Source of the DNA: Gammaproteobacteria bacterium
GTDB taxonomy: Bacteria; Pseudomonadota; Gammaproteobacteria; DSM-16500
Length of the DNA: 14,960 nt
Direction: 5' to 3'
NCBI GenBank assembly: GCA_004322325.1
Contig: SCTP01000258.1
Coordinates: 1-14,960, forward strand
Position 1 is the first letter of the stretch; each line of letters begins with the position of its first letter. This document shows positions 1-7,308 of this stretch, one piece after another. The notes beneath the pieces are model-generated. The model did not search any database, was not told the origin of the DNA, and saw only the letters and a program-made list of their open reading frames with translations. Made by a program: the position numbers and the translations under genes.

Positions 1-3000
1 TAAATATACTTTTAAAGCAAAAACCACCGTGTCATTACGCGTGTATTGATAATCGGAAAGATAATTCTTTAACTTTTCCTCAATTTCTGCCATCGGGTAA
101 TTGGCTAACATCATCATGGAAATAATGGCTACAGCAGCATATTGATAATAAGGTAGGTTACCTGATTCAAAATTTAATTGAGAGGCTTTGTTAAGGTAAA
201 CAAGACATTCTCTGTAACTCATTTTCCAAGGGAATACACGCATGCCTAATAAATAAATCGTACCTAATTGAGAAGGATTATACCGTTCACATAATTTAAT
301 GGAAACTTGAATGAGTTCATAAGCATTCTCGACATTGCCGCGGATAAATTCAATCAGCGCATAATGCAAATAACATTGTGCAGAACCGGGATGATTGCCA
401 TAAGATAAAGAATAATGAATAGCACGCATACTGACACAAGCGATGCGATAATAATTTCCTGGATTGGCAACAAGCGAATAAGTCGCCATATTTTCTAATA
501 ACTCCATGATCATGATTTTTTCCGGATCTTGCATGATAGGGAGTTTTAATAAATCACTTGGTTTTTTTCCTTTTAATAGCCATTTTGTTTTAATTAATTC
601 CCAGACCACAACAAATTTACTCGATGAATGGGGCAGCTTTATTCCTAATAAACGCAGGCCCTCTTCAACAATATTAGCTGCTTCTGTATATTTAGATTGA
701 ACCGTATAGGCTAAGGCACGATTCTGAACAATTTTCACTTTTTCTAAGACGGTTTTTGCTTTGTCCAACAGAGCATTAAATTGCATGTCAGCTTGCTCAA
801 ATGAACCAGAGAGGTAAAGGCAGTTAGCCAAGTTAAGTGTGTCATAAAATACCAGATCATGATGCTCTTTCCAAGCTTTATCGCCCAATAGTTGTAGCGC
901 GGCTTGTAGATAAGAGACAGCAACATCATACGCAATGGAAAATTTGGCTTTATAAGCCGCTTTGCTGAATAATTCAGCAATTTTTAATTTCTCTTCTGGT
1001 TTTTTAATTAAATTTAAACAAATACTAAAATGGTGGACGACGTTAAACAAAAGCGATTCATTACCGCCGCTATACTCAGCGAGTAATAAATAACCTAATT
1101 TGAAGTGAATTTCTTTGCGTTTCTCTTCTGAGATTAATGAGTAGAGCGCTTGTTGAACACGATCATGAGAAAAGCGATAGACGATTTTCATGCTATTCGT
1201 CATAATATTGGCATCGTCTAAAGATAATTTGTAATTTGTGCTGACTGGAATAATCCATTTTTCTTCTAACGCAATCCACAATAGTCGCGTCATAGTTTCA
1301 GCAGGTTGCGTCTGTAAAGCGATGAGAGTAGCTAATGAAAATTGATTACCGATGCAGGCAGCTATTTTTAACGCTTCTTGTGTTGCTTCCGGTAAGCGAC
1401 TAATTTCATTAATGACTAAATCAGCGACATTATCGGCGATAGGAAGATTTTTTAACGATGCAATATCCCATACCCATTGACCTTGCGTTGTGTCATAGGT
1501 TAATTGGTGATTTTTATAGAGTGATGTTAAAAATAAATTAACAAAATAAGGATTACCAGCCGTTTTTTCCATAATGAGTTTTGCCAGCTCATCAATATGC
1601 TCTTCTGTATTTAATGTTTCATTGAGTAATTGCATCACATTTTTTTGTGTTAATGGTTTTAAGGTAATCGTTCTTAGTGAAATATTTGCTTTTTCGAGTT
1701 GTGTTTTCATTTCAAAAATAGGATGCGTGGTCGCAATTTCTTTATTTCGATACGTGCATAAGAGGAAAAAGTAATTTACTTCAGTATCTTGCAAGAGTTG
1801 CGTCAATAAATTAAATGAACCTGTATCTGCCCATTGCATGTCATCTAGGAAAAGCACCAGAGGATGGTCTTTTCTGGAAAAGGTACGAACAAAATCAAAA
1901 AAGACTAATTCAAATCGTGTCCGTGCTTCGGTGGGTGGTAATTCGACGATGGGTAATTGTTTGCCGATTAATTTCTCTACTTCTGGAATAACATTAATAA
2001 TCACTTGGCCATTCGGGCTAATAGCTTTATTTAGCTGGTCACGCCAGTAATTCACGCGTTGCTTGCTTTCAGTTAATATTTGTTGGATTAAATTGCGGAA
2101 GGCTTGAATTAAGCCATCATAAGGAAGATCTTTTTGATATTGCTCATATTTTCCCGTAATAAAGTAACCACGTTGACGAATGATGGGTTTTTGTATTTCA
2201 TTAATCAAAGATGATTTTCCAATGCCAGATTGGCCTTCCACAAATAATACTTCTCGTGCTCCTCGATTAATTTTTTCAAATACTTCTAAGAGCTGATAGG
2301 CTTCTTTTTCGCGACCAAATAATTTTTGTGGAATATGAAACATACCTGCACGATCTTGTACTCCTAAGGTGAAGGCAGGAATGGTATGATCTTTTTCCCA
2401 TGCGGTTAAACAAATTTGTAAATCTTTTTTTACTCCTTCCGCTGTATTGTAACGATCTTCCGCTGACTTAGCTAACAGCTTAAGGATAATTTTCGATACC
2501 ATCTCGGGGATGTCAGCAATAATGTCATGCGGCGGTACGGGTTGTTTAGCAATATGATACGAAACCCATTCGATGGCGTCATTCGCTTCAAAAGGTAAGC
2601 GGCCTACAAGCATTTCATAAAAAGTAATCCCTAACGAGTAAAGATCTGTGCGACGATCAATCGAGCGATTCATGCGTGTCGTTTGTTCAGGAGAAATATA
2701 CGGGAGGGTACCTTCTAATACTTCAGGATTTACTGCCACTTGTTCTTCTTCTGATAATTGAGTAGCAATGCTGAGATCAATGAGTTTAATTTGTTTGCCA
2801 TCTTTCGTAATTAAAATATTATCAGGGTTAATGTCTTTATGAATAATATGTGTTTCATGTAATTGATCGAGTGCAGCGGCGAGTTGAATGGCTATTTGCA
2901 AAAAATCTTCTATCGATAATTTATGAGTAAATAAAAATTCTCTTAACGTGCAGCTGTTCGGAATATCTTCCAATACAATGGCATAATGATGTTGCTGCTT

Positions 3001-3219
3001 TTCAAATCCTTCGGTTCGAACGATATCGGTGATAGTGAGGTCTTTTAAGAGATTGTATTCGTATATCAAACGAGCGATATCAGCAGGATCAGGATATTCT
3101 TCTTTGAGCATTTTTAAAATCACCGAGCGGCCATCCATCTCACGTATGGCACGATAGACCACAATGCTTTCACCTACGTAGAGTTGTTCTAATTGATTGT
3201 ATCCAATCAAATTATCCAT
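1..3219 (-). CDS. Multidomain Ser/Thr protein kinase fused to AAA ATPase (3' end outside window)
   Basis: The reading frame is open from the ATG at 3217-3219 to the left edge: 1073 codons and no stop. Residues 1 to about 270 form a Hanks-type kinase. The beta-3 lysine is K36 (VILKML). The catalytic loop is H127-K128-D129...N134, so it is HKD rather than HRD. The metal-binding motif is D148-L-S instead of DFG, and SPEQ stands where APE is expected. FGRE at 301-304 opens an AAA/NTPase domain with Walker A GQSGIGKS (K335) and Walker B LVLFLDDMQWAD (D459/D460). The rest, to about residue 1073, is helical and probably TPR-like. This order matches the family of trifunctional kinase/ATPase/sensor histidine kinase proteins, usually about 1700 residues or more, so a GAF and histidine-kinase end may lie outside the window; that part is inference. 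The start is supported by an AGAGG-like site 11 bases upstream and by the canonical kinase N-terminus (GYNQLEQLY). The likely role is signalling; the substrate is unknown. Confidence 0.9.
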   Translation of the reverse strand, partial: MDNLIGYNQLEQLYVGESIVVYRAIREMDGRSVILKMLKEEYPDPADIARLIYEYNLLKDLTITDIVRTEGFEKQQHHYAIVLEDIPNSCTLREFLFTHKLSIEDFLQIAIQLAAALDQLHETHIIHKDINPDNILITKDGKQIKLIDLSIATQLSEEEQVAVNPEVLEGTLPYISPEQTTRMNRSIDRRTDLYSLGITFYEMLVGRLPFEANDAIEWVSYHIAKQPVPPHDIIADIPEMVSKIILKLLAKSAEDRYNTAEGVKKDLQICLTAWEKDHTIPAFTLGVQDRAGMFHIPQKLFGREKEAYQLLEVFEKINRGAREVLFVEGQSGIGKSSLINEIQKPIIRQRGYFITGKYEQYQKDLPYDGLIQAFRNLIQQILTESKQRVNYWRDQLNKAISPNGQVIINVIPEVEKLIGKQLPIVELPPTEARTRFELVFFDFVRTFSRKDHPLVLFLDDMQWADTGSFNLLTQLLQDTEVNYFFLLCTYRNKEIATTHPIFEMKTQLEKANISLRTITLKPLTQKNVMQLLNETLNTEEHIDELAKLIMEKTAGNPYFVNLFLTSLYKNHQLTYDTTQGQWVWDIASLKNLPIADNVADLVINEISRLPEATQEALKIAACIGNQFSLATLIALQTQPAETMTRLLWIALEEKWIIPVSTNYKLSLDDANIMTNSMKIVYRFSHDRVQQALYSLISEEKRKEIHFKLGYLLLAEYSGGNESLLFNVVHHFSICLNLIKKPEEKLKIAELFSKAAYKAKFSIAYDVAVSYLQAALQLLGDKAWKEHHDLVFYDTLNLANCLYLSGSFEQADMQFNALLDKAKTVLEKVKIVQNRALAYTVQSKYTEAANIVEEGLRLLGIKLPHSSSKFVVVWELIKTKWLLKGKKPSDLLKLPIMQDPEKIMIMELLENMATYSLVANPGNYYRIACVSMRAIHYSLSYGNHPGSAQCYLHYALIEFIRGNVENAYELIQVSIKLCERYNPSQLGTIYLLGMRVFPWKMSYRECLVYLNKASQLNFESGNLPYYQYAAVAIISMMMLANYPMAEIEEKLKNYLSDYQYTRNDTVVFALKVYL

Positions 3220-3253
3220 GAAAATGAAGGCCTCTTTTTGTTTTCTCTTAAAT

Positions 3254-3281
3254 TTATTACTACCTATCTATAAAGTATAAT
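3254..3281 (+). promoter_or_regulatory. Candidate promoter of the DedA-sodC-phosphoesterase operon
   Basis: A perfect -10 hexamer TATAAT lies at 3276-3281. A poor -35 (TTATTA, 3254-3259) sits 16 bases upstream. It lies in the 104-base gap between the divergent kinase gene and the plus-strand operon, giving a leader of about 35 bases before the ATG at 3324. The weak -35 suggests activator dependence or a different -35 element; this is inference. Confidence 0.45.
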
Positions 3282-3323
3282 GGAGAATACGCTAAGCTAG
3301 GTGGAGGCACAGGAGAATTAATC

Positions 3324-3818
3324 ATGCCTATCCCTGACGCATTTGATCTTTGGCTCTTGCAATATGGTAGTATCGCTTTGTTTATACTACTTTTCTTAGG
3401 CGTGCTGGTGTTACCTCTCCCGCAAAATGCGCTGGTGTTGTTAGCAGGTGTCTTCATTGCTCAAGGCAAGCTGATGATTTTACCCGCTTTTCTGGCTATT
3501 TTCGTCGCTGTAATCTTGGCGCTGACGCTTACTTATTGGATTGGCAGAACAGCTGGCAGTTTTTTATTAGAAAAATACGGGTTTTATTTAGGGGTAACGT
3601 TGGCACGTTTGCAGCGAGTTCATCGGTGGTATGAGCGGGCAGGTAAATGGACGCTCTTCTTTGGCTATTATCTTCCCATCGTACGCCGGCTCATGGGATA
3701 TGCAGCGGGGATGGGGCAATTATCGTTTCAGCAATTTGCTTTATTTGCCTATACAGGTGCCTTCTTCTGGACATTGCTTCTTCTTGCCATTGGTTATGGT
3801 ATTGGACATCAGTTATAA
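3324..3818 (+). CDS. DedA / VTT-domain family inner-membrane protein
   Basis: 164 residues with about four hydrophobic segments (roughly 15-45, 50-75, 108-130, 135-162). The DedA/SNARE-associated (VTT) signature is clear: LPLPQNALVLLAGV near 30-43, YWIGRTAG at 71-78, and FFGYYLPIVRRLMGYAAGM at 112-130. DedA proteins are undecaprenyl-phosphate or phospholipid translocases/scramblases linked to envelope integrity and proton-motive force. The protein is short for the family (about 200-220). Several charged positions typical of DedA appear changed: the usual FLE and PGE glutamates read G26 and N35, and the Arg of GRF reads Y115, while R121 is kept. The start is fixed by AGGAG at 3311-3315, eight bases before the ATG. 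It is the first gene of an operon, with sodC starting 30 bases after its stop. A distinct YqeD/VTT-like subgroup is possible. Confidence 0.85.
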   Translation: MPIPDAFDLWLLQYGSIALFILLFLGVLVLPLPQNALVLLAGVFIAQGKLMILPAFLAIFVAVILALTLTYWIGRTAGSFLLEKYGFYLGVTLARLQRVHRWYERAGKWTLFFGYYLPIVRRLMGYAAGMGQLSFQQFALFAYTGAFFWTLLLLAIGYGIGHQL

Positions 3819-3848
3819 TTCTTTACTTTCCTTAGGAGAAAAAAATAT

Positions 3849-4379
3849 ATGTATGGAAAAAAAATAATCATTAGCTTGTTCGGATTAATAGCAGCCTGCG
3901 GTATTCAAACAACTTATGCTAATCAAATGATCACCGTTCCCATCAATTTAGTCGCAGCGACGGGCGTTGGTCAAAATATTGGTACAGTGACATTAGAAAA
4001 TTCATTTGGTGGTGTCCTCATCATACCGGATTTGCATGGGTTGCCAGCGGGTGTACATGGGTTTCACATTCATGTGAATCCTTCTTGTGCAGATAATGGC
4101 ATGGCAGCGGGTGGCCATTTAGACCCCGCGCATACAGGCGAGCATAAAGGGCCTTATCAAACGGGTCATTTAGGGGATATGCCTGTATTAGTGGTGAATC
4201 AAGATGGAACGGCGACGTTACCTACTTTGGCGCCTCGTTTTAAATTATCTGCGATTGAAGGTCATTCCATCATGATCCATGCAGGTGGTGATAATTATTC
4301 TGATCAACCTGAAAAACTCGGGGGCGGTGGTGCGAGAATTGCTTGCGGCGTTATTCCTACTAAATCGGCACGAACCTAA
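3849..4379 (+). CDS. sodC: Periplasmic Cu/Zn superoxide dismutase
   Basis: 176 residues. It converts superoxide to hydrogen peroxide and oxygen in the periplasm. A signal peptide is visible (hydrophobic 5-16, cleavage likely after TTYA, residue 24). The bacterial SodC pattern is complete. Predicted copper ligands are H73, H75, H90 and H144. Predicted zinc ligands are H90 (bridging), H99, H107 and D110. C80 and C166 are placed for the conserved disulfide. The C-terminal block GGGGARIACGVI is typical. The loop between H99 and H107 looks one residue shorter than in E. coli SodC as I recall it. AGGAGAA at 3834-3840 precedes the ATG by eight bases. It lies in an operon after the DedA-like gene, and its stop overlaps the start of the next gene by one base (TAATG), indicating coupled translation. 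In intracellular pathogens this enzyme commonly protects against phagocyte superoxide. Confidence 0.97.
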   Translation: MYGKKIIISLFGLIAACGIQTTYANQMITVPINLVAATGVGQNIGTVTLENSFGGVLIIPDLHGLPAGVHGFHIHVNPSCADNGMAAGGHLDPAHTGEHKGPYQTGHLGDMPVLVVNQDGTATLPTLAPRFKLSAIEGHSIMIHAGGDNYSDQPEKLGGGGARIACGVIPTKSART

Positions 4380-5722
4380 TGCGCCGTTATCTACTGGCTA
4401 TTTTATGCTGGATGATGGTCAGCGTTGCTTATGCAGATGAAGCAGCGCTGCATTTTTTAACGCTCGCTGATATTCATTTTGACCCGTTTATCGCCTGTCA
4501 TAATACCGTTCCGTGCCCATTGATTAAACAGCTACAACATGCGCCAGCCAGTGCATGGCCTGCTTTATTGGCAAAATATGACATCGACCCGCCGCAATAT
4601 AAACAGGATAGCAATTATCCTCTGCTCATTTCTGCGCTGAGTGCCGCCAAACAGGCTGCTGCAAAAGAAGACGCTAAATTTGTGATCGTTTTGGGCGATT
4701 TTCTTGGCCATAATTATCGAAAATATTATAAAAAATATTCAGGTGATCAAACGATGGCTGGTTATCAAGCCTTTGTTAAAAAGACGTTATCATTTTTAAC
4801 AGATCAATTAGCGAATACTTTTCCTTCGCTGAATGTCTATTCAGTGGTCGGAAACAATGATTCTTATCAAGGTGATTATGCTTCTGATCCTAATGGAAAA
4901 TTTTTCAAAGACACAGCGATGATCTGGTCACGCTTAATCAAAGAAAAAAATAATCGTGCAGGGATGCTGCATACTTTTCCTATCGGCGGTTATTATGCGG
5001 TTGATATCCCTTCATTTCATGCACGTCTCATTGTCTTAAATACAGTCTTATTTTCTTCTAAAGCGGATGGAGAAGAAGGTGCTGCAGCGGCAGAATTAAA
5101 TTGGCTACATAATGAATTAACCGCGGTTAAAATGAAACATCAAAAAGCCATGATAGCGATGCATATTCCTGCCGGGATAGATGTTTATGCTACGCTTAAA
5201 TTGCGATTATTTAGATTAATCGAATTATGGAAGCCGGAAGATACCAATCGCTTTGAAGCAGAGCTAAAACACTTTTCACCACAAATTGTTGGCATTTTTG
5301 CTGGGCATTTGCATTCCGATTGGTTTCAAGTTTTAACTTTTAATAATGTTGATCGCATTCCTGTGACCGGTACCCCTTCCATTAGTCCCATCATTGGGAA
5401 TAACCCAGGGTTTAAGATTTATACTTATTTGCCAGCATCGCAGCAAATTGAAACGTTCGAAACTTATTATTATCCTCTTAATCAACGTAAGATGTGGGGG
5501 GTTGAGTATCATTTCAAGGGTATCTACCAAACTAATTGCGATCACTGTTCGATAGTGAGTGGGATGGGAGCATTACAAGCGACAGGTAGTTTAGCGGACT
5601 ATTACAAGCAATTTTACGCTGTCGGAACAGCGAGCCAGCCTATCACTACCCAATGGGATCCTTATTATTGGTGCGCCATACGTAAAATTCAGGCAAAAGA
5701 ATATAAGGAATGCGTGAAATAA
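4379..5722 (+). CDS. Secreted calcineurin-like metallophosphoesterase (acid sphingomyelinase/PPN1-like)
   Basis: 447 residues with a signal peptide (cleavage likely after AYA, residue 19). Metallophosphoesterase motifs appear in order: D31-x-H33 (LADIHF), G106-D107...H111 (GDFLGH), G158-N159-N160-D161, H262 (AMHIPAGID), and G-H310-L-H312 (FAGHLHSDWF). The arrangement resembles acid sphingomyelinase-like and endopolyphosphatase-like phosphoesterases. The usual GNHD/GNHE is GNND here, as I recall for yeast PPN1-type enzymes. Cysteines at C40/C46, in TNCDHC, and near the C-terminus (WCA, ECVK) suggest disulfides, consistent with a periplasmic or secreted enzyme. The start overlaps the sodC stop by one base and no clear ribosome site is seen, so translation probably depends on coupling. 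The substrate (sphingomyelin, polyphosphate, nucleotide or phospholipid) cannot be assigned from sequence. Confidence 0.88.
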   Translation: MRRYLLAILCWMMVSVAYADEAALHFLTLADIHFDPFIACHNTVPCPLIKQLQHAPASAWPALLAKYDIDPPQYKQDSNYPLLISALSAAKQAAAKEDAKFVIVLGDFLGHNYRKYYKKYSGDQTMAGYQAFVKKTLSFLTDQLANTFPSLNVYSVVGNNDSYQGDYASDPNGKFFKDTAMIWSRLIKEKNNRAGMLHTFPIGGYYAVDIPSFHARLIVLNTVLFSSKADGEEGAAAAELNWLHNELTAVKMKHQKAMIAMHIPAGIDVYATLKLRLFRLIELWKPEDTNRFEAELKHFSPQIVGIFAGHLHSDWFQVLTFNNVDRIPVTGTPSISPIIGNNPGFKIYTYLPASQQIETFETYYYPLNQRKMWGVEYHFKGIYQTNCDHCSIVSGMGALQATGSLADYYKQFYAVGTASQPITTQWDPYYWCAIRKIQAKEYKECVK

Positions 5723-5818
5723 ATCTGCCCATATTGCAATCCGTATTTACCCTTATATGAAAAGTAACCAACCCTCTTCATAATTAAAGTAATGTGGATG
5801 AGATAAAGGGCGGCATGT

Positions 5819-6388
5819 ATGATGGCTTCTGAACAAAATCCAAACCGACACCTCTTGAGCTATAACCAAAATTGGGGTTGGCTGCTGGGCTGGGGCATTG
5901 CCATGATGATCGTGGGTTTGATTGCTATCAGCGTCGCTACGTTTACCACCTTGCTATCGGTTATTTTCATCGGTTCACTCTTAATGATAGGAGGAATCGT
6001 TGTTACGATCGATTCTTTTAAATCATGGTGGCGCCAATGGGATGGGTTTATTCTGCACTTAGCAGTGGGCATTTTTTACTTTATTGTCGGTGCTGTCTTG
6101 GTTTTTGAGCCTGCGGTAAGTTCGATTGCTCTCACTTTTATATTAGGTATGTTGTATTTGATCGTAGGTGCTTTTCGTCTAATGTATTCTTTATTACTTC
6201 GTTTGCCGAGATGGGGATGGAGTTTATTTAACGGTTTTATTTCTGTTTTAATTGGCATCTTAATCTTATTTAGCTGGCCGGCTTCTGGCTTATTTATCAT
6301 TGGCTTATTTGTTGGTGTTGATTTATTCGTCGCTGGTTGGGTGTATGTGATGCTGGCCTTAGCGGGTAGGGATTTTACTGCTTTCTAA
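5819..6388 (+). CDS. HdeD family acid-resistance membrane protein (DUF308)
   Basis: 189 residues with six hydrophobic helices (about 18-38, 42-64, 75-96, 98-120, 131-150, 152-178) in three paired units, the hallmark of HdeD/DUF308 proteins. GWGIAMMIVGLIAI near the N-terminus and HLAVGIFYFIVGAVLVFEP in the middle fit the family. E. coli HdeD contributes to acid resistance at high cell density; the exact activity is not settled. The ATG at 5819 sits eight bases after AAAGGG (5805-5810); the ATG at 5822 is equally in frame. An ATG at 5815 is out of frame and ends after five codons. Its 3' end overlaps the convergent coiled-coil gene by 30 bases. With SodC and a GadC-like transporter nearby, it adds to a stress-survival theme. 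Confidence 0.88.
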   Translation: MMASEQNPNRHLLSYNQNWGWLLGWGIAMMIVGLIAISVATFTTLLSVIFIGSLLMIGGIVVTIDSFKSWWRQWDGFILHLAVGIFYFIVGAVLVFEPAVSSIALTFILGMLYLIVGAFRLMYSLLLRLPRWGWSLFNGFISVLIGILILFSWPASGLFIIGLFVGVDLFVAGWVYVMLALAGRDFTAF

Positions 6389-7276
6389 GGTGGGCGTGTT
6401 TTCTACTTCTACCAACAAATTATCTAACATCGTACGTAGAGTAGTTAACCATTCTTCCTGACAGCGATCTTTTCGAGAGCCAACGGTTTTCTCATTGTCA
6501 TAAAGTCGTTTTTTTAATTCTTCTAATCTATTTCTTTCTTTTTCTTCCACGAGCATAAAATTCTCTCGAATAGTAAGAAGGGTAGGATCTATCTCATCAA
6601 AATAAATATTAATCTGAGTGTCGAAATAAAGTTCTCGCGTAGCGGGTAATTCAAACTCATAGCTCTTGATGGAGACTCTTAACCAAGGAAGATAGTTTTT
6701 TTCAAATTGATATCTATCGAGTACATTGTGTGAAATATTGCTTTCCCCCAATCTTTTAAATTCTTCTTCTCCTTGCTTCAATTTTTCTTTTAAAAAGTCT
6801 TTTTCCATTGATTTTAAATTATCATGTAACCTTCTAATGTGCTGACGCTCTATCAATTTGTGTTCCGAAAGAACATAAGCGTTTAAATCTCGATCTAATT
6901 GCATGCGTTTTACTTCATCAGACAGTTGTTTTTCATAATAATTGCTATATTGGATTAAGTTTTCTTCTATGTTATTTATGGCAGAATGGTAGCGTTGTAA
7001 AATTTTGCCTAATTTGCCACCTTTATTAATAGTACATAAAGTCTTAAAAGCGTGGATAGCACGAGAGATAAGGGCGATGGCAGAGAGGGTTTTATCCTGT
7101 GCTAGCTTGTTTATTTGGTTAAGAAAAACGTTCGTCACGGCTATTTTTTGCTGGGTGAGTTGTTTATTAAAGAATAAAGGGACAGGATCACGTTTTTTTT
7201 TATATTTTTCTAAATCCTGTATAAGGTGATCTAGCTGACGAATTAGCTCCTTTTCTATGTCATTGAGACGCAACAT
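6359..7276 (-). CDS. Coiled-coil protein of unknown function
   Basis: 305 residues, not recognised as a known family. It has no signal peptide or membrane segment. It is charged and rich in Glu, Lys, Arg and Leu, with long heptad-like stretches around 95-178 and 240-262. Between them, 190-235 is a less helical block rich in aromatic residues (YLPWLR, YEFELP, LYFDTQINIYFDE). The start at 7274-7276 is weak: no purine-rich ribosome site, and two out-of-frame ATGs lie 10 and 14 bases upstream, so initiation may be inefficient or coupled. It begins 32 bases after the stop of the APC transporter on the same strand and could share its transcript. Its 3' end runs 30 bases into the hdeD-like gene. A Legionellales orphan coiled-coil protein of this type could be a type IV effector, but that is only a guess. 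Confidence 0.7.
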   Translation of the reverse strand: MLRLNDIEKELIRQLDHLIQDLEKYKKKRDPVPLFFNKQLTQQKIAVTNVFLNQINKLAQDKTLSAIALISRAIHAFKTLCTINKGGKLGKILQRYHSAINNIEENLIQYSNYYEKQLSDEVKRMQLDRDLNAYVLSEHKLIERQHIRRLHDNLKSMEKDFLKEKLKQGEEEFKRLGESNISHNVLDRYQFEKNYLPWLRVSIKSYEFELPATRELYFDTQINIYFDEIDPTLLTIRENFMLVEEKERNRLEELKKRLYDNEKTVGSRKDRCQEEWLTTLRTMLDNLLVEVENTPTLESSKIPTR

Positions 7277-7308
7277 ACGCAGCCATCCATGGCGGAAGTA
7301 GGTTTAAG

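Noticed and set aside
506..2050. Short plus-strand frames at 506-700, 1574-1774, 1838-2050 and a minus frame at 744-980
   Set aside because: All lie inside the long kinase/ATPase frame, which has clear motifs throughout; none has a ribosome site or family resemblance.
3631..3867. Alternative plus frames within the DedA-like gene running into the sodC start
   Set aside because: They are frame shadows; the DedA and SodC frames carry the recognisable domains and ribosome sites.
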